Source: Nitrospirillum pindoramense (GTDB lineage: Bacteria > Pseudomonadota > Alphaproteobacteria > Azospirillales > Azospirillaceae). Taken from it: a DNA stretch of 64,000 nt. The position numbers were made by a program, and so were the translations under genes. How positions within the stretch are numbered: the first letter of the stretch is position 1; each line of letters opens with the position of its first letter. The notes under the pieces were generated by a model that was not told the origin of the DNA, ran no database searches, and saw nothing but the letters and a program-made list of their open reading frames with translations. This document shows, one piece after another, positions 60,776-64,000 of this stretch. The DNA is taken from assembly GCF_007827955.1 (NCBI RefSeq), contig NZ_VITR01000006.1, positions 339,396-403,395 of the forward strand. Direction: 5' to 3'.

Positions 60776-63115
60776 ATGAAGTCAGGGGTCAGTTCAACGC
60801 CCACGGCCAGCAGGGGCGCGACGGGGGGCAGCCTGCGTCGCGCCAGCAGCTGGATCACCGCCCTGGTCATCGCCGCCTCGATCGCCCTGGTGGCGGCAGC
60901 GACCTATAACATGGCCTTGTTCAGCCGGGTCGACCGCTCGCTGGATGAAACGCCGGCCGTGGCCGCGGCCAAGTCCCGCGCCTTGGATGAGGCGCGATCG
61001 GCTTTGGGCAACGGCGGCCTGCTGAACGCCCTGGCTGTCTATGCCGAGACCGGCAGCGTGCAGGCGCGGGCCGACATTTCCCAGGCCCTTGAGACGGCCG
61101 ACCGCAACGTTCGGGCCTTTGAAGGCAACCGCCTGACCACCGCCGAGTCGGATTTGGCGCGCGACCTCCACCGTCTGGTCGACCGGTACCGGGCGGCGGT
61201 GAATGCTGCGGGCGACAAGCCGCAGGCGCTGTCCGGCGCCACCGGCCTGTCGCTGATGACACTGCACGCCGCCGTGGCCGACCGTATCGCCCAATTGCGC
61301 CGGCAAGAGGTGCAGGCCACGGCCGATGTCCTGGCCGGACCGGCCCGCGCCGGGTTCTGGCTGGGCATCGCGGCGGTTGGCGCCATGTTGGCCACCGCCG
61401 CCGCCGCGCTGTGGCTGATCCGGCTGCGGCTGCTGGTGCCGCTGGACCAGCTGCGCGACAGCGTGAGCGGCGTGGCCCGGGGCGACTGGCGCGTGCCGGT
61501 GGCCGGCACCGACCGCGCCGACGAGCTGGGTGACATGGCCCGCGCCATCGAATCCTTCCGCCGCCAAGTGGCTGACCTGCCGGACGTTTCCATCATCACC
61601 GAGGACGGGCGGGCCCGCCTGAAGTTCGACGGGGGCGCCGGCGACCTGTTCGGCCAACTGACCAGCCGGCTGCGCAGCGCCGGCGACACCCTGGCCGGCA
61701 ACGGCGACGCCGTGTCGAGCCTGGTGGCCGACACGCGGCGCGACCTGACGGCGCTGCTGGGTGACACGCGCCAGGAGTTGACGGACGGCGTGCGCCGCAT
61801 GGGTGAACTGTGTGGCGCCGTGGCCAAGGCGGCCGGCGATAGCAACCGCGAGATCAAGGAGGCGACGGAGCTGTTGAGCCGCGCCGCCCTGCAGGTGCAC
61901 GCCTTTGACGACCGGGGCGGCGGCGGCGGGCTGGACAATCTGGTGGAGGCCCTGCGCCGCAACGCCGACCTGGTGGCCAGCACGGTCCTGACCGCGGGCG
62001 AGGATGTGGGCCGCGTGGTGCGCGGCCTGTCGGAGACGGAGGGCGCGTTGCGCCGCGCCACCGGCGACGCGCAGGAAGCCAACGAGCGCATGAACACCGC
62101 CATGGGCGACCTGCAATCCAAGTTGCTGGCCTCGGTCAAGCTGCTGCGCGCGTCGGGCGAGATGTTGGCCAGCAGCACCGCGGAGGCCACGAGCGGCCTG
62201 ACGCGGGCGACGGAAGCGGTGGGCAACAGCGACCGCAACCTGCAGGCGGCCTTGGCCCACGCCGGTGACCGGTTGGAACGGGTGACCGGCCGCGTGGAAA
62301 GCTCGGCCGAGCTGCTGCGCGGCACGGCGGACGAGGTCACGCGCAACCTGTCGGGCGCGCTGGATGGTCTGAACCGGGCCAACCGCCTGATCGAGACGGC
62401 CGCCGAGGCCAACAGCACACGGCTGGAGCCGGTGGCGGAAAGCCTGGCCGCGGTACAGCGCGACCTGGCGGGCGCCGCCGCCGGTGTGGCGCTGCGCGCC
62501 GGCGAAATGACACGCACCCTGGAGGGACTGGGCAAGGTGTCGGAAGCCATGCGCGCCGAGCTGGAACGCCGCAGCGCCGATCCCGACCAGAAAGCCGCCG
62601 CCGACGAGGCCATCGCCCGGCTGGAGGCGACCGCCCACGCCCTGGGCGACCGGGCGGGCAGCATCGGCGACACCGCCACCCGCCTGTCGGACATGCTGAG
62701 CGCCGGCCTGGGCGACGCCGGCGCCAAGGTGGAGGGCGCGGTGCGCGACCTTCAGCGCGAGGCCGCCGGCCTGGCGACCGACGCCAGCGGCGCCACCAAC
62801 GCCTTGAACCGCGCCCTTGCGCGCCAGGACGAGGCGACGGAGGCGCTGCGCGCCCTGACCGGAAGCCTGGCGGAGGCGCTGGCCCCGCGGGTGGACCCCA
62901 ATCTGGCCACCGTCGCGACGCTGGCCGACGGCCTGCGCATCCGCATGGAGGCGGCCGACCGCACCATACGCGGCCTGTTGGACCTGACGGACCATCTGAA
63001 AGCGCTGGTCGACACCAGCCGCGCCCATGAGCAGGCGAGCACCGCCGCGACCAAGGAGCTGGGCGACCGCCTGGCGGCCATCGCGGAACAGCTGCGCGCC
63101 GCCACCGGCGGCTGA
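60776..63115 (+). CDS. Membrane HAMP-domain protein with long coiled coil, no chemoreceptor tip
   Basis: A 779-residue protein. Layout: basic cytoplasmic start, TM1 (about 27-49), a periplasmic region of about 140 residues, TM2 (about 193-214), HAMP domain (215-267), then some 510 residues of almost pure Ala/Leu/Arg/Glu heptad-type coiled coil. The chemoreceptor hairpin tip ([15 protein letters not shown]) is absent, and no kinase, GGDEF, EAL or guanylate cyclase domain is present. It resembles a membrane-anchored coiled-coil rod. Start at 60776 with GGGTGGGGG upstream. Function unknown. Confidence 0.7.
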   Translation: MKSGVSSTPTASRGATGGSLRRASSWITALVIAASIALVAAATYNMALFSRVDRSLDETPAVAAAKSRALDEARSALGNGGLLNALAVYAETGSVQARADISQALETADRNVRAFEGNRLTTAESDLARDLHRLVDRYRAAVNAAGDKPQALSGATGLSLMTLHAAVADRIAQLRRQEVQATADVLAGPARAGFWLGIAAVGAMLATAAAALWLIRLRLLVPLDQLRDSVSGVARGDWRVPVAGTDRADELGDMARAIESFRRQVADLPDVSIITEDGRARLKFDGGAGDLFGQLTSRLRSAGDTLAGNGDAVSSLVADTRRDLTALLGDTRQELTDGVRRMGELCGAVAKAAGDSNREIKEATELLSRAALQVHAFDDRGGGGGLDNLVEALRRNADLVASTVLTAGEDVGRVVRGLSETEGALRRATGDAQEANERMNTAMGDLQSKLLASVKLLRASGEMLASSTAEATSGLTRATEAVGNSDRNLQAALAHAGDRLERVTGRVESSAELLRGTADEVTRNLSGALDGLNRANRLIETAAEANSTRLEPVAESLAAVQRDLAGAAAGVALRAGEMTRTLEGLGKVSEAMRAELERRSADPDQKAAADEAIARLEATAHALGDRAGSIGDTATRLSDMLSAGLGDAGAKVEGAVRDLQREAAGLATDASGATNALNRALARQDEATEALRALTGSLAEALAPRVDPNLATVATLADGLRIRMEAADRTIRGLLDLTDHLKALVDTSRAHEQASTAATKELGDRLAAIAEQLRAATGG

Positions 63116-63136
63116 GGGGGCCCCCTCAGGGCAAAG

Positions 63137-63171
63137 AAAAAGGGCGACGGCCAATCAGCCGCCGCCCTTTT
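63137..63171. terminator. Bidirectional terminator
   Basis: The arm AAAAGGGCG-A-CGGC pairs with GCCG-C-CGCCCTTTT with one mismatch around a short loop, between the HAMP protein gene (plus) and the lipoprotein gene (minus). A- and T-runs flank the stem on both sides. Confidence 0.75.
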
Positions 63172-63189
63172 GGCTTCCGCAGCGGCTGC

Positions 63190-63636
63190 TTATTTCGCAG
63201 CCGGGGCGGCCGGCGCCACGGGCGCGGCGGCCGGAGCCGGGACGGCGGTACCCACCGGCACCAGCGTGACGTTCACGGGGCTGTCGTACTTGTTGTCAGC
63301 GCCGCTGGCGCTGTCGATCGCCCAACCGATACCGCCACCGGCCAGGATATTGCCGACGGTGGCGCCGGCGGTGCCGGATTTGTCCAGGAAGGTCGCTTCC
63401 TGGAAACCATCCTTGGTGCACCGGATGGTGATGTCGTGTTTCGTCTTCTTCACCGTGGCCGAGGCGGGGGTCTGGCTCACGCGGGCGATGACCGCGCCTT
63501 CCCGTTCCAGGGCGCAGCTGGCGCCGGCGGGAGTGGTGTTGACGGCGATTTCCTGGGAGGTGCCCTCGATAATGGAGGAGCAGGCCGACAAGCTGAATAT
63601 GGCCAGGGTGGCAGCAAGCGCTAACCGAATATGCAT
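63190..63636 (-). CDS. Small lipoprotein of unknown function
   Basis: A 148-residue lipoprotein with a signal ending LSAC (acylated Cys at 19). The mature part has a PEGA-like beta segment (IAVNTTPAGASCALEREGAVIARV) followed by a Gly-rich segment GTAGATVGNILAGGGIGWAIDSASGADNKY that may insert into a membrane, and an Ala/Pro-rich tail. Similar lipoproteins with the Gly-rich segment occur widely in alphaproteobacteria. Start at 63636. Confidence 0.75.
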   Translation of the reverse strand: MHIRLALAATLAIFSLSACSSIIEGTSQEIAVNTTPAGASCALEREGAVIARVSQTPASATVKKTKHDITIRCTKDGFQEATFLDKSGTAGATVGNILAGGGIGWAIDSASGADNKYDSPVNVTLVPVGTAVPAPAAAPVAPAAPAAK

Positions 63637-64000
63637 AACGAGTCACCACTTAATGGATAGTAAGGCTCGGGAGCATATTGGTTGCATGACCGTTATTCAT
63701 TGCATGATTGCGGTTAACGACCCGTCGTCGCAGCGACACAATGTCGCATACCGCCGGGATGCTGCGGTCTACTCCTCCCCTTCTAAATGCGCCGCGTCAT
63801 AGGCCCGACGGCTGGCTGAAGAAGGGATAAGAACAGCATTCGCATGGGATATCCGCTTCGGGTCGGAAGGTGCGGCCATCCGCCGCCCCCCGCCCCCGTT
63901 TGGTTTAGCAGGGTGCGGAAGAATGGAGCGTTAAGGCCCCTTTCCCCATGAACCAAGCCGATTGAAGGCTTGATCGAGGGGCTACGGGCCGCTTTTGCGG
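63637..64000. other. Non-coding end of the window, 364 bp
   Basis: Upstream of the lipoprotein gene. Two direct repeats of TTGCATGA are at 63682-63689 and 63700-63707, 18 bp apart start to start. The AT-richer part near 63650-63710 is a likely promoter area. No gene start with a plausible ribosome site is seen up to the window end. Confidence 0.4.

Noticed and set aside
60794..63154. Minus-strand open frame of about 780 codons antisense to the HAMP protein
   Set aside because: Composition is Arg/Gln/Gly-rich and typical for antisense of coiled-coil coding sequence in GC-rich DNA.
1..64000. CRISPR array, insertion sequence, prophage or toxin-antitoxin module
   Set aside because: No regularly spaced repeats, transposase, integrase or phage proteins, and no paired toxin-antitoxin genes, were recognised.

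Overview
The window is 64 kb of GC-rich chromosomal DNA from a free-living Gram-negative bacterium, most likely an alphaproteobacterium of the Rhodospirillales/Azospirillaceae type (for example Nitrospirillum, Niveispirillum or Azospirillum). This assignment is inference from very high GC3, the family mix (DUF3141 PHA-synthase-like protein, DUF3667, LacI/TonB-receptor/flavin-halogenase sugar locus, PPK2, ModABC with a short ModE) and many secreted or lipoprotein genes. No rRNA, tRNA, insertion sequence, phage gene or CRISPR array was seen, so this looks like core or stable accessory chromosome. Most starts were chosen by Shine-Dalgarno position, signal peptide or family N-terminus and are often inside longer open frames.

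Layout. 0-1.1 kb: oxyR with the first codons of a divergent catalase gene. 1.2-9.6 kb: a large DUF3857/transglutaminase/TPR exported protein, a PHA-synthase-like DUF3141 protein, a small unknown protein and a chemoreceptor. 10.1-15.8 kb: an orphan solute-binding protein, a DUF3667 membrane protein, a two-gene secreted phosphatase operon (metallophosphoesterase plus HAD acid phosphatase lipoprotein) and a DUF4349 lipoprotein. 15.9-21.7 kb: a five-gene minus-strand operon (acyl-CoA dehydrogenase, SDR, APH-type kinase, histidine phosphatase, SDR) divergent from a LysR regulator; its gene content resembles systems that phosphorylate and eliminate 4-hydroxyacyl-CoA. 21.7-24.3 kb: a Sel1-repeat protein and a degenerate EAL-like protein.

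24.4-32.8 kb is a nutrient-uptake locus: LacI regulator, TonB-dependent receptor, flavin-dependent halogenase-like protein, second LacI regulator and a GPH-type sugar symporter. Two abutting LacI-type operators lie between receptor and halogenase and a third lies before the symporter. 32.7-36.2 kb: thioesterase, PPK2, class II aldolase/adducin protein and a Crp/Fnr regulator. 36.6-38.9 kb: two tandemly duplicated exported proteins, each with two fused retropepsin-like domains. 39.4-43.6 kb: RDD protein, AtoE-type short-chain fatty acid transporter, lipoprotein, GNAT, glutathione peroxidase with an OhrR-like palindrome upstream, and a Ser/Thr-rich small protein.

43.9-46.9 kb: modABC behind a ModE box, with a short modE converging on modC. 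47-49 kb: PadR regulator and MFS exporter, with a 37-bp palindrome running into the PadR start codon. 49.3-55.6 kb: small hypothetical protein, nucleotide-sugar epimerase-like protein, LysR with two divergent SDR genes, lipoprotein, nitronate monooxygenase-like flavoprotein and a small unknown. 55.7-60.4 kb: O-antigen ligase, GT9 and GT4 glycosyltransferases surrounding ygfZ. 60.8-64 kb: a 779-residue membrane HAMP coiled-coil protein with no recognisable chemoreceptor tip, a small lipoprotein, and a non-coding end.
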